Positions 34,130 through 46,465 of a DNA stretch of 64,000 bases are shown here, one piece after another. The notes beneath the pieces were generated by a model. It did not search any database and was not told the DNA's origin. It was given only the letters and a program-made list of their open reading frames with translations. Source of the stretch: Coptis chinensis (lineage: Eukaryota; Streptophyta; Magnoliopsida; Ranunculales; Ranunculaceae); assembly GCA_015680905.1 (NCBI GenBank), contig CM027378.1:74925501-74989500 (forward strand), written 5' to 3'. The translations under genes were made by a program, and so were the position numbers. The stretch's first letter is position 1; every line of letters starts with the position of its first letter.

Positions 34130-35917
34130 TGATACCAAAAGTATGGGGCAATACACACGTGTTCAAATAATAGGTAAAATAAGTGGATCTGTGTAGAATT
34201 ACTGTTATTTATATGTCAAAATTATGTCCTGTAACAGCATAACCCTTTATTGCTTCATAATTTCCACGAGCTTGATATATCGTTGAGTGTTCGCTTTTGA
34301 GATTGCAACAGCATGTATCAACTTGTCCCTTAATTTAGACTTTGTTATTGAACTATTTAAGTTGCCTATCGGTAATCTTATCTTAAGCTAGTTTTTTCTT
34401 CTTTAAACAAGTTTTACAGAGTTGAAGTTCAGAAGCTCCCTATTGGTTCGTACAGAATGCAGATTGTCCTCGTCAAAACTTATTGTTATCTACTAATTAA
34501 CCGTCCCATTCCCAAGTCATCTTTGAAAATGGGCTTGTAAGCTTGTTGATATTCTAAATAGAGTTCTTACAACGTACGGGAAATTTTCACAGTAACTAAC
34601 ATGCACTTGTTTTATATGTTTCCGTTCATACATAGAACCACGATGCTCACTACTTTAATTTTCTAGCATTGTGAACAGCATGTTTTTTTCATCAAATTGT
34701 AAATGTAGTTATCATGTTATTATATAGGCCAATGTTATTCACTTATTCAAGTATTTTCCTTTTTGTTTTTCTATCACGGTATCACCAGTGATTACCATGC
34801 AATCAACTTTTTTCATAAATTTTATTTATTGCGTCAAATTGTACACAAGATCTCCTATGACAAACCCAGAGACTTTTGATAAGTAATCTTTATTGAAATG
34901 GATAGGCGCAATAGCACAATCAGGTACAGCCAGTCAGCCAGTGAGTGAGATCCTTACAGGGAGTGAAACAGCCGACACATCATATTCCCGGAATCACATT
35001 GGGCCAGTCCAGAACAAGATTCTTAAATCGGTAGTTTCTCCTTTCGATGGATGCAGACATCCAGTCGTACCACTGTACCCCCTTCACTTCTAAGACCGTC
35101 TTCTGTATAGTCGTATAGAGGCTGGACTACATTTGCAATTTGCAGCCTCGTTCTTTCTAGCCAGGCAAATTTTTTGCTGTACTACGTACATACCCTCAAT
35201 ATTACACAATTGTGTAGATTCGCATTATGAAATTAGCTTCAATTCATTTTAATTTGAGATGGCATTAGCATGGCATGCATCTGCTATTAACTGGAAAACA
35301 ACCCTCTCTGCTCTAGCTCGTTATGCTAATTAAGAGGTTGTTAATAGGCAAAGAATGTTAAGAACAAAGCTTATAAGGGATGATTCAGGATCTGCCTAAA
35401 TGTTCCAACATTTTCTTTTGGTGGGAGAAGGCACTACGCCAATATGTTTATGTAAAGGACCATATGCATATGAAATAAATAGATCAAATCCAATCCAATT
35501 TTGACTGGCTTGGATCATCCAATCCATGTTCTTTAGAAATAAAAAATATATAAATATAAATATAAATAATAAATTGCACCCTATGTATATAATATATATA
35601 AGATGTCAAGTGGAAATGGAAATTCTTTATATGCGTTGACCATACAGATTGTGAACGTACTGTCCTTAATTTTATTGGACCTAAACACAAAAGATTAGAG
35701 CATTCTGTAATATGCATGTACCAATCACTCTGCTTGGCTTTTGCTAATGGCTAATGGCAGATAATATGTCAATATATAACTTGTACTTGGGTGGCTCTTG
35801 TATTAATATTCTTTCATTTTTATTTCATTTTAATATAATTTTTCGCTCACCTAAGCGTCCTAGCTAGTGTAAACAAGAATAGTATTTCTTAATTTCTTTG
35901 TAATATGTAATTTTCAT
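34130..35917. other. Intergenic, no gene recognised
   Basis: AT-rich host sequence between the two Copia-type elements. The short frames here have no similarity I recognise. Confidence 0.4.
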
Positions 35918-36062
35918 TGTTAGAGTTCTTGTAATCAAACTTTCTATATTGTAAACATAATATTTTCCTATTTAAGAAAAGTGTGACGAGGCGCTGAAAT
36001 CTAATTAAGCCGTTCTTTTTTCTCTCTCAACTTTCTTCTTGATTAGCTGTAATAAAATTTCA
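35918..36062 (+). repeat. Copia 5' LTR
   Basis: 145 bp, TG...CA ends. The primer site follows two bases later. Confidence 0.9.
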
Positions 36063-36436
36063 TTTGGTATCGGAGCATCAAATTAAAAACCGATCATTTC
36101 CTTTCCTTCTTCTTCTTTTCATCTTTTCTGAATCTACAAATTTGCTGGTTTGATCGGAGTTTGGGAAATCCTAAATTTCATTTTTTTTTGTAACCCGATT
36201 CTAGGGTTTCAGTGATCGATCGGTCTTTTTGTGAAGGTTTGGCTCAAGTATTGGAGTTATCTTGTTTATTGTTGCTGGGAGTCAATTTCGTCTTTTCAGA
36301 TTTGTGGTGGATTGTGATTTTTCTGGGCTAAATCTCAATTTATTCGGTAATTCTTGTTTGTTACATTGTTTGATCTCTGTTTATTGGGTATTTTTGTTAA
36401 TTGTACGTTGTTGGTTTATCTTGGTATTGTTGAATT

Positions 36437-36880
36437 ATGGATGATATGTATGATATTGGTAAAAATTCATCTGTTGTTATTGGTGGTCAGAGTTCCAACT
36501 CTAACCAACCTCCTCGATATTTTCATGATGATATTGGTAAACAAATTACGTCTATTAAGTTGGATAGTAAAAATTATTTAGCGTGCTCACAAGCTGTTAT
36601 GGTTTTTCTTCGTGCTAAGATGAAACAGAAGTATTTGACTGATGATCTACCTGATGAAAATTCTCCTAATGTTGAAACTTGGTGGAGTGAGATGTCTATG
36701 GTAATGACCTGGTTATGGCATAGTATGGAACCTTCTGTTGCTTCCACTGTTCAGTTTCTTGATACTACAAAGAAGATATGGAACGCCATTGAGGAGATGT
36801 ATTCTCAGTCTTCTAATGTTTCTCGGATTTATCAAATTTTTGAAACGATGTTTCTACTAAGCAGGGTGACAAACCATTGA
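36437..36880 (+). pseudogene. Copia Gag, N-terminal part
   Basis: The 147-codon frame has KQITSIKLDSKNYLACSQAV and WWSEMSMVMTWLWHSMEPSV, then a KKIWNAIEEMYSQ block, the standard plant Copia Gag core. The frame shifts near 36860 and then meets a stop near 36967. The zinc knuckle, protease and catalytic integrase core are missing, which implies a deletion near 37020. Confidence 0.85.
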
Positions 36881-37048
36881 ATGAGCACTATGCTCTTCTT
36901 CGCAGCCTTTGGGAAGAGTTATTGATTTATCAACCTATAACTTCTGATGTTGAGACTCAACACAAATAGAGGGAGGATTTTTAGTGTGTATTATTTCTAT
37001 TCAGCTTAAATCCTAATTATGCTGTGTTTAAAAATCAGATTTTAGCTA

Positions 37049-37258
37049 ATGAGTCTTTTCATGTTTCATATGGTTGTACCTAAAATCTATTGGGTTGATG
37101 TTGTTCTGATTGCGACTTATCTTATTAATCGTATGTCATCGTCTGTTCGTCACAATCAAACCCCTTTTTCACTTTTGCATCCTGGATTATCTTCTTTTAA
37201 TCTTCCACCTCGTATTTTCGGTTGTGTTGCTTTTGTTCATAATTTGAGTCCTGGTCGT
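37049..37258 (+). pseudogene. Copia integrase C-terminal piece, interrupted
   Basis: Has YWVDVVLIATYLINRMSS and TPFSLLHPGL, then FGCVAFVHNLSPGR, the segment after the integrase core. It is cut at GR by the inserted element at 37259 and resumes at 37983 (DKLSPQSFKCIFLGYGQTQK). Confidence 0.88.
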
Positions 37259-37974
37259 AGGGGTGTCTCTTTTTTCCGAAAACCCAATTTTCCCGAATTC
37301 CGATCCGATATTTTTCCGAATTTGGCAATGATATTTGTGTTCCGATATCTGAAATTTCGATATCCGATTTTTTCAAAAAATAATTGGATCGGAATTGAAT
37401 GTGTGTTCAAAATCCGATCCGATCCGATCCGATCCGATTTCCGAATTTTTAACATATAGCGGTCTATTTCATATAGTTACTAAATTAAAATTACATATAG
37501 TTTACAAACCAAATAAAAACCCTAGAGAAGTAGAACATTGTCTCTCTCACAACTTCAAGAAATCAATATTCTCATTCTAGTACATGTCTCAATTTATCCC
37601 ATATTCATATTTACTGAATTAATGCATTAACATGAACAAAAATTTGTTGAATGAACGTGTTAAAAAGTCTAAGTTGTTTACTAAATTAATACATTTCAAA
37701 ATGATAGTTAAATGAATATATTAACTGGATAAAAAATGGTTATTCTAAAAAAGAATCCGATTATATAATTCAAATTTCCGATTTACTTCAATATATTGCG
37801 GATTCCGAAATTTCCAGAAATTTCCTGATTTTTCGAACTTTCCGAATTTGGAAAAAAAATTGTCATCCGAAAAATAATTGGATCGGATTTGAAAAGGATA
37901 TTGCCATCCGAAAAAAATTGGAAATTTTTCCGAAAGCCTTTTATCTGATCCGATCCGAAGTCACCCCTACTTGG
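37259..37974. mobile_element. hAT-type MITE-like insertion (716 bp)
   Basis: The target sequence CTGGTCGT appears on both sides (37251-37258 and 37975-37982), an 8-bp duplication as for hAT transposons. The ends are AGGGGTG and CACCCCT, with six extra bases (ACTTGG) after the right one. The interior is rich in repeated GATCCGATCC / CCGAATT motifs that fold back on themselves, and has no coding capacity. Confidence 0.75.
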
Positions 37975-37982
37975 CTGGTCGT

Positions 37983-38815
37983 GATAAGTTGTCCCCTCAG
38001 TCTTTTAAATGTATTTTTCTTGGTTATGGGCAGACACAGAAAGGGTATCAATGTTATAGTCCTGCTCTTCGTCACTATTTCGTAAGTGCAGATGTCACAT
38101 TTTTCGAGTCCACTTCCTTTTTCTCTCCCACAGGTCAGTAGTTAGACCCCGCTTTGATTTCTCTTGGACAAGATACATTGGTTATACCACCAGTTCCAGT
38201 ACTTCCTAATATTGATGATTCTTCCACCCTTGGTTCGTCTCCCACTGGTAGTCTTCCTTCCACTTCTTTGCCTTTATCTGATCTTGTGTCTCCATCAGTC
38301 ACTATGTCCTTACCTGATCCTTTACCACCACCTGATATTGTATCCCCATCTGATTCTGTATCTCCATCAAACCATGCATGTGTCATTACCCGATCCTTTA
38401 CCACCACCTGATATTGTGTTGTCTTCTGAGTCTATTTCCATACCATCACCAGTTCTATCCCCATCTGGCTCTAAGCCACCACCTGCACCTAAGTCAAAAT
38501 GTGCTCCTAAGCCCCCACTTGCACCTCAATCCACACGTGTTTCTAAGCCACCACCTGTATCTCCATCACATATTCCTACGTCATCACGTGCCCCAGCACC
38601 ATCTCTTGCCACTGCGCCGCCACTTGATTTGTCTGAGGTTCCTTCTGTTTCTGCTGATGATGATCTACATGTACCCATTGCCCAACGTAAAGATTACCGT
38701 AGTTGTGCTAAATATCGTATTGCCAATTATGTTTCCTTTCATCGCATGTCTCCTACTTTTCACTGTTTTGCATCCTCTTTGTCATATGTTTTTGTTCCTA
38801 CTACCTATGCCTGCC
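37983..38815 (+). pseudogene. Copia integrase tail and proline-rich linker
   Basis: After the insertion the frame gives FLGYGQTQKGYQCYSPALRH and VSADVTFFEST. A long Ser/Pro-rich linker (38154-38700) follows, with a local duplication of the CCTTTACCACCACCTGATAT segment (about 38320 and 38394), then DDLHVPIAQRKDYRSC just before reverse transcriptase. At least one frameshift (about 38385). Confidence 0.75.
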
Positions 38816-40320
38816 TGGAAGTTAGCTATGGATGAGGAAATGCGTGCCTTAGTCCATAATGGCACTTGGGAGCTTGCTTCTTTGCCTTCTCGAAAACATA
38901 TTATTGGTTGTCGATGAGTTTTCACAGTTAAGTATCAACCTGATGGTTCTGTTGAGCGCTTGAAAGTGCGGTTGGTTGCTAAAGGTTATACTCAAACATA
39001 TGGTGTGGATTATATGGAAACTTTTTCTCCTACTGCTCGTTTAAATTATGTTAGAGTTCTTTTATCTATGGTTGTGACTTGTGATTAGCCTTTATATCAA
39101 TTAGATGTGAAAAATGTTTTCTTACGTGGAAACTTACAGGAGGAAGTGTATATGGATTAGCCACCTGGATATGTTGTGCAAGGTAAGTCAGGCATGGTGT
39201 GTCGATTGAGGAAAGCAATTTATGGCTTGAAACAGTCACCCCGGGCATGGTTTGGTGAGTTCAGCTCTGTTGTGATTAGTTATGATTTTCAACGTTCTTC
39301 TTCTGATCACTCGGTGTTTATTCGTCAATCTTCTACTAGTACTATTGTTCTTGTTGTTTATGTTGATAATATTATTATTACTAGTGATGATTCTGGTGGC
39401 ATTACAGATTTGAAGTCTTATTTAGCTCGACATTTTCATACAAAAGATTTAGGACTTCTTCAATATTTTCTTGGGATTGAAGTTGCTCGATCCAAGGATG
39501 GTATTTATTTGTCACAATGGAAATTTGTAACAGATTTGTTTTCAGAGACTGGCATGCTTGCTTCCCGACCAGTTGATACTCCTATGGATTTCATTGTGAA
39601 ACTTGATAATGTACAGGGGGATATTTTTTATGATGTTGGTCAGTATAGGAGAATGGTTGGAAAGTTTATTTATCTTACTGTTACTCGTCTTGATATTACC
39701 TTTGCTATTAGTGTGGTTAGTTAGTTCATGCATGCACCTCGCACGCCTCATTAGGAGTCAGTTATTCGAGTTCTAAGGTATTTGAAGGGTTCTCCAAGTA
39801 AAGGCCTACTGTACAAACGATCACAGTCTCTGTCTATTATTGGATATTCTGATGCTGACTGGGCTGGCAGTCGTATTGATCGTCGTTCTACTTCTGCGTA
39901 TTGTATATTTGTTGGTGGCAATCTTGTTACATGGCGTAGCAAGAAACAAAATGTTATTGCCAGGTCCAGTGTTGAAGCTGAGTATAGAGCTATGACTCAT
40001 ACAGCTTGTGAGATGATGTGGGTTCATTCACTTCTTTTTTAGCTGAGTATGCAGATGTTTTGTGATAATCAAGCTGCTATTTTTATTGCGAGTAATCTGG
40101 TATTTCATGAGCATACTAAGTATGTGGAGGTTGATTGTCATTTCATCAGGGACTTAGTTATGAGCAAAAGGATAGTTACTCCTTCCGTACGCTCTGAAGA
40201 CCAGTTTGCGGATGTACTCACTAAGCCGCTATTGTGTGCTTCATTTCATTCTCTTTGTGTCAAGCTGGGCATTTGTGATCATATCTCTATGCTCCAGCTT
40301 GAAGTGGGGGCGGGGGTGGG
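38816..40320 (+). pseudogene. Copia reverse transcriptase and RNase H
   Basis: Begins WKLAMDEEMRALVHNGTWEL. The RT core has [33 protein letters not shown] and YGLKQSPRAWF. The catalytic block reads VVYVDNIIIT: the second Asp of YVDD is Asn, so it would be inactive. RNase H follows with GYSDADWAGSRIDRRSTSAY, SVEAEYRAMTH and [14 protein letters not shown]. In-frame stops lie near 38916, 39086, 39159, 39724, 39753 and 40041. Most sit at conserved Trp or Gln positions and are one transition from sense. Confidence 0.92.
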
Positions 40321-40332
40321 TGTGTGTGTGTG

Positions 40333-40477
40333 TGTTAGAGTTCTTGTAATCAAACTTTCTATATTGTAAACATACTATTTTTCTATATAAGAAAAGTGTA
40401 AGGAGGGGCTAAAACCTAATTAAGCCATCCTGTTTTCTCTTTCAACTTTCTTCTTGATAAGCTATAATAAAATTTCA
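40333..40477 (+). repeat. Copia 3' LTR
   Basis: 145 bp, matches the left LTR with several substitutions. It is preceded by a purine-rich GTGGGGGCGGGGGTGGG tract and a (TG)n run. Confidence 0.9.
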
Positions 40478-41976
40478 CTGTCCCTGATGCAAGTAATCGC
40501 CTCGCGGATATATATAGTTAAAAATTCAAAACTTATATGGAGCACATGTTCAATTATAAATATATCCTAGACCGGCTCGGCTTGAATATGCAGAAAACTT
40601 CCTGGTAAACAGTTATGGTGAGCGAATGGTCAACAGCTGCCTTTTGGATGGTACTAATCGTCCTCTCAAAATCTTAGCGTCATCTATCAACATTTCCAGG
40701 TCTACTTGTATAAACAAAAGATGAAGAGATATTAATCAAATAAGAAAATTAAGCTGTGTTAAGGTCATCAATCAATTCAGCATAGTGCTCAACATGTACT
40801 AGTTTTATATGTTTTTGATCTTAGAATCCCATGATATGTGAATCGATCTGCGTTTAGAGTTTAGACAGATCGAAAGTAAACAGCACCTTCTTTCATCCTG
40901 GGAAGGATAGCTTTTAGGACAAAAACAGTGATCAGTTGCTACACATTTACTCCTATATTCACCATATACAATTGCAGTCTATCCTGTATGAAGTCAAGTG
41001 GAACTTATTTATTTCTATTGACCATGCAACTGTGCAAGATCCTTCGTTGAACCAAAACACAATTCTAACAAGCATTTTGAAATACAGATAGTTACCCAAC
41101 AATTTGATCTCTTTGCTGTTTGGAGAATATATAATAGTTGCTTAAGCAAGTAAACGAGTTGGCATACTTCCTAGACTAGACTTCAAAGTCTGTACGAAGA
41201 AATTTTATCTGTAACGCGCTTCTTTGAATGGAAAATTTCCTACCAAAATGGAGATTTCAACAACTTGATATTACATACTGCGTTCATAAGTTGTAAGTTC
41301 AGAAATGTACTATTATATAAATGGGCACTTATGGTTTTAGCTAAATCCAATTACTAGATTAATAAGCACAAAGTTGAAATGAAGTAATAGAAAACAAGTT
41401 GCAAAATCTTTCTTGAAACTGCCCAATATACCGGAAGTAAGCTTGCAAAATCTTTTGTGTAATGATCGTCATGGAACACGTGAGCAACATCTTAACCCAA
41501 GTATCTGTGGACCTGTCCAGCACGAACTTTCGATCTTTTGGGAGCAGACTATCTAGGCCTGCAAAAATTCCAAAATGCTAGGTCCAAGCCTCCAGACTAG
41601 CCTATTAGCACTATCGGTCACGAAGATCATGCCCATGGGGCTTTTTTAGCCGGTAAAGCATGAGTGCCCTGGTGCCCGGCTTGTGTCCCCAGAGTGACGC
41701 ATCACACAATATTATTCAGAAGAAGATTTCAACACAATCTCAAGTTCTCAACAAAGAGAAACTGTGTTTTATGAGCCATGAAGTGAAGATTATGGATATA
41801 GGATATATACAGATCATAGTAAGTTGCCTTTGCATTCAAATATGTACACTAGAATTAGCTCAGTTTCTATTTAGAAAAAAGCTGACTCTATGATGGAAAC
41901 AGTTCTTTCTTTCATATAGCAAAAGCTTGAGAGATACAAAACACCATCTTCCTATGGTTCTTCCTACCAGGTCTGG
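40478..41976. other. Intergenic, no gene recognised
   Basis: AT-rich. It includes the 3' flank of the minus-strand gene ending at 41977. Confidence 0.4.
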
Positions 41977-44900
41977 TCAAGCAAACCTCAGCACTGCAAA
42001 TAACATTACAGTTGCAGCTCTGAGGCAAATCTCGTTCACACTTTGATCGACTCTTCTAATAATTTCTTTATCATCAAATCTTAACTTGCTTGTCTTCTTG
42101 TTGACACAGACGATGGTGTCCCTCAGCTTGTTCACTGCCCATGAAAGCCAAACCAGCCCAAACCCGAACCCAGTATTCAACAGCTTGGATGCACAAAAGG
42201 GCACCCTCCCACCAGCAGCCTTGCAAACAACAGAGAAGAGAACCGCAAGACCAGTTCCAGCAATGCCAGCAGAGAAATGAGTTAAAACTTGGGGTAGTTC
42301 TGGATCAGATTTCTTCAAGGACAATATTGCTGCATTCCCATGCCTCTTGTCTAAAATAAAGGACAAAAGGCTCTCACACGCATGGAAGTTGCTCTTTCTG
42401 TATAGATCTCTCTCTTTCCCTGCTCTCCTATGATTCCTCTTTTTTGGTGATGGCTTCAGCTTGATTTCCTTGGGACTGAAATGTTGACAGACAGTTAGGA
42501 ACAGAAAAAATTCAAAGAGCAAATTGTGTAAGATAATAAAGTTGTACTGTTGCATATATAAGACTAAATCTACTGACATAAATGGCTTATACGCATCAGT
42601 TTTATGTGGGAATAAATCTAGAGAAATAAAATGTCTTGTTCATATGTATCAAAAACAGAGACAGATGTACAAAAGAGAACCAAAAAGTTCAAGCCTGAAG
42701 CAAGAGCTCAGACAATTGATAGACGATTAAACCACCAACTCGTTAGTTTTCACTGTGAAACCAATGCCTCCTCCATGGACCATGGATGATATTGTCCCAA
42801 CTCCTAGTTAAGACTGACCGAAGGACTACACTTACATGCTAAATAACTTGTTGGGAAGTGGGAATTAAGGTTTACAAGTTCATTTAGAGTTCAGAAGCAC
42901 AAAATTATACAGTTCCAATCAGTATGTTATGCCCTTTAAAAGGTAGCCCGATAAATAAGAGGCCAGGTACACAGAGGCTATCTTGGGAGTGTATGTTTGA
43001 ACATGACTAGTTGACTACAGAACTTACGTCCATCTTACATTAGTATATTACTCATTGTGCGCTTGCATATGTTACCATAAAGGCATTTATAGGCTTTATT
43101 TCTATCATTGTAGAAAACTAGAAAAGGCATCTCCATAAAGGAAAAAAATGCCTACTTATTAGGCTTTTCAGTTTTCACATGATGCATCTCACATACCCTT
43201 GAGAGGGCCATAACAATCTCACCATCTCCCCATATATCTAATCATTTTGTGCGTCCAGTGTGTGGGCATGTGCTTTGCAGACTTTCTTTAGTTAGTAAGC
43301 ATTTAAAGTCAATTACGAATATATGAATGCAGAACAAGCCCACAAACATAAACTGTATTTGTTGTCACTAGCTCCTTAACTTCACGAGTCCAAAGAAAAC
43401 CAAACTTTCTATCATAAATCCAACATAACATAAAGTCAGTAGTATGTGGGTTCCAAAGATCCAAGGAACAAATACCTCTTTAAAGGTGTGACAGTGACTG
43501 TCGCAGTTTCTAATTTTGATGAAGAGTATCGAATATTAGTCCATGCTTTACTTGCTTCCTTTCTGTCCGATAGAATAATGATCAAGTCAGCTGGTGTTGG
43601 CATTCTGATTACTAGTTTAGACTTTCTCACTACAACTAATACGATGAAAAAAAAATACTAACAGAATAAAACCAGTAAATCGAACCAACGAACTTTCACA
43701 AACAATTCTAATTCTTACTTAATACTTTCAAAACAGACATTTTATCTCGGGAAAAAAAATGATTGTGGAAACAGAAGATCTGATGGTTCCAAATATCTGA
43801 TTATCAGTTATACAAGGACTGTATGTATGTTTTTTTTCCATAATAAAGCTGGATTCTCAATACAGCTCAATTGAACTTCTATTGAAACGAAATTACATCT
43901 AGCTATCGAGGAGAGGGGGGCAGGGGGAATGTATGTACCTTTTTAAATATGGAACTAAAATTGATTGATTTGACAATCTGGCTGAGCTCTTTGAAGGGTA
44001 AAACTCCTCAACGACCGAATGTAGATCCTTTATCTGTTCAGTCACTGAAAACAAGACTCGGCCATCTTGTTGAGCTGTAGTTTTAAAACTGGTTAAATTC
44101 CCTATAAACTCCTGAACAGGTGTCTGGGAGTATAATTTGGTCCTTGGGAAGAGAAGAGAGTGCTGATACTTCTCTCTCTCAATCTCATAAAGACAACCCT
44201 CCAAGGAGGTTTTTTGCAGGTTCTTGTAGTTTCTACATGTATCAAGCCCCATTAAATTGGAAAGTAGAGAAAAATCTATCCCTTCTCGTCCTGCTTCACT
44301 TGATCCAGACATCAAGAATTTCAATATATTTTGCTGTCTTGTGCACTGTTCAGCAATCCCAAAGCTGAAGAGTACCGACTCAGGATGTGTTTCTGGAAAA
44401 AACAATGTGATAGTAAGGTAAATATACGTAAGAAGAAACTCCAGCCTTCACGAGAAAGTATAGATGCGGACATGTACAGAGTATACAACAATCTCAAAGA
44501 CTTATTCCAAATATATAGGCGAAATCAACATTCTCTTTCCTCCATCTATGTATCAACTATCAAACTGGAAACAACTATCCACCAAAAGATTACTTTTAGA
44601 AATCTCAAGCAACAAAAACTTAGAAGTTCACCATAAAAGTTGTTAATAGTTAATGCACACTAAATATCGGGCAGTCTGATATAGCATGTTGTCAGATAGA
44701 ATTCAAGAACGTATTGCAGAGAAAGCCATATTAGATGGCTGGGTCATCAAATATATGCATCACCTCATTAACCAATACGCTTAGCACTGCAGTTCATACT
44801 CTAGTTGTACATAGTTTACTAACGGAGTAACGGTAAACTACAAACCTTTCACATCAATCAGCACAGGTCTTTTGATTGTCGAAACAAGCTTGTCAGGCTG

Positions 44901-45831
44901 GTTATACTTCACAATCCAACCCATGGATGACTTCCATTGATCGTCAAACTTAGCTGGCCTGACTTGAAGCGATCCCGATTTTACAATTTCTTTGCTTATT
45001 CCTGGACTTGGTGGAAATGTTTGATACTCCTGCAAATTGGACAAATGGACAGGATATGATTAATAAAAGAAGAACACAAAGAGAACATCCAAGTAATTTT
45101 CTCATGCAAAATACCAGTAAAAGCAATATGAATCACAGAACTGTAATCAATCTAAAGCTCTTGAAAACTATGATTAAGAGAGAGCAAATAACAAGGGCAG
45201 TGATTTACAAGTAGTATAATAGAAATGAGTTCCAAGACACTTCAAATAAATACTGAAGCAGGCAACTGCAACCGTATGGATTAAACAACAGTACTATTAT
45301 CATTCAACTAATTGAACATCCATAGTATTCACTAATTGGATAGCTATACCTATATGAAGCAGGCAACTGCAACCATATATACTTGTTTTCTCCAACGTTC
45401 TCTTTGGTGTGTTATAAGATTGTGGCGAGTCTTATTTGTCTAATATGAGCCAACTCTTAAGTGTTAACTCCCCTGGTGCAACTCCGTCATCCTTTCACAT
45501 TTGTTCAGATGTGAAGCTAAATCTAAACCATATGCTCCTCAATTGCACTTTGATCTTGAGAAAAAACATATCACTCTAAAACTCTGCTTGTGATGGCAAA
45601 ACATTAATCTTTTCCGGCAGAAATGAAAAGTTAGACAGACCATATTACATATCTAAATTGGCAACTTGGCAAGCTACCCAAGAAGCAAATAATAAGCAAT
45701 ATGCATGCTACTAAATATTAGAGGAGAATTAATACGAAAACTTGAAGACCAATTACCTTAGAACCCCTGAAGATGCTTTGTTCTTGATTAAAAAACCCAG
45801 TTGAAGAAGTCAACAAAGAAAGCTCCACCAT
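41977..45831 (-). CDS. Protein of unknown function, 403 aa, four exons, two predicted membrane helices
   Basis: Coding exons are 45757-45831, 44846-45029, 43939-44392 and 41977-42475. All junctions have GT donors and AG acceptors, phases agree (0, 1, 2), and the frame is open from MVELSLLTSSTGFF to VMLFAVLRFA. Residues 1-86 are polar, with QEYQTFPPSPGISKEIVKSG. Exon 3 (87-237) is helical and charged. Exon 4 starts with a very basic patch (KLKPSPKKRNHRRAGKERD) and has hydrophobic segments at about 303-324 and 336-354. The N-terminus could be a weak plastid targeting signal. I do not recognise the family. The intact splicing and frame argue for a functional gene. Confidence 0.8.
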
Positions 45832-45875
45832 TGTTCAAGAGAAACCCAGTTTACTGAACTGAGAATCCTCCTTTG

Positions 45876-45876
<1 letters not shown>

Positions 45877-45912
<36 letters not shown>
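45877..45912. repeat. (TA)n microsatellite just upstream of the four-exon gene
   Basis: About 18 TA units, 45-80 bases upstream of the start codon, where a core promoter or leader would be. Confidence 0.8.
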
Positions 45913-45914
<2 letters not shown>

Positions 45915-46362
45915 ATTAAAGCTCCCATGAAAATGATACAATGTATATCCAAAATCTTTGGGAGGCAAGTTTTGAAGTTTGGGTGGCAGTGAATTAAGGT
46001 AAGGGAATCAAAGTATGGGCTGTTTGTGCATGTTGGATTGAGACGTTGGTGTTCACATTTGTGGTTAGCAACTTAGCATGGTGACCTACTTAATGTAGAC
46101 TTACAATTTGGGTCAATTTGATATGCCACATTACCACGTACTATAATTTAGGAATTTCTCGTTTCCTACTAGATATTGACCGTATTGTGCAATGGATGGT
46201 TCCACTGTTCCACTATGAGCATCCTAAGTCCCTGTAGAAGTATTATTCTACATCAGCTTTATTCCAATTACACTTCTCCTTGCTACATTCTATCTCCATC
46301 TTAAATTTCTAATAGCAATGATAGAATTTTAGCACATTATTTAACATGATTTTAATTTTAAT

Positions 46363-46415
<53 letters not shown>

Positions 46416-46465
46416 AGCACATTATTTAACATGATTTTAATTTTAATTTTCATATATATATATAT
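45913..46465. other. Non-coding, simple repeats
   Basis: A ~50-bp segment (TTTTAGCACATTATTTAACATGATTTTAATTTTAATTTTCATATA) occurs twice, near 46329 and 46412, each followed by (AT)n. No gene. Confidence 0.6.

Larger units (their letters stand above)
35918..40477 (+). mobile_element. Decayed Ty1/Copia retrotransposon
   Basis: Plus-strand element with 145-bp LTRs (35918-36062 and 40333-40477). Both start TGTTAGAGTTCTTGTAATC and end AAAATTTCA, with scattered differences. The primer site TGGTATCGGAGC (36065-36076) matches initiator-Met tRNA in most positions. A G-rich tract and a (TG)n run precede the right LTR. Order is Gag, (deletion), integrase tail, (hAT-type insertion), proline-rich linker, reverse transcriptase, RNase H. 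I see no target duplication. Confidence 0.92.

Noticed and set aside
37237..37580. Frames crossing the hAT-type insertion in Copia
   Set aside because: Mostly iterated SDRIGSDR-type translation of the CCGATCC repeats; not a gene.
42580..43900. Short frames such as 43436-43630 as an extra exon of the four-exon gene
   Set aside because: The direct join 43939 to 42475 keeps frame and phase with good splice sites; adding the candidate is not supported.
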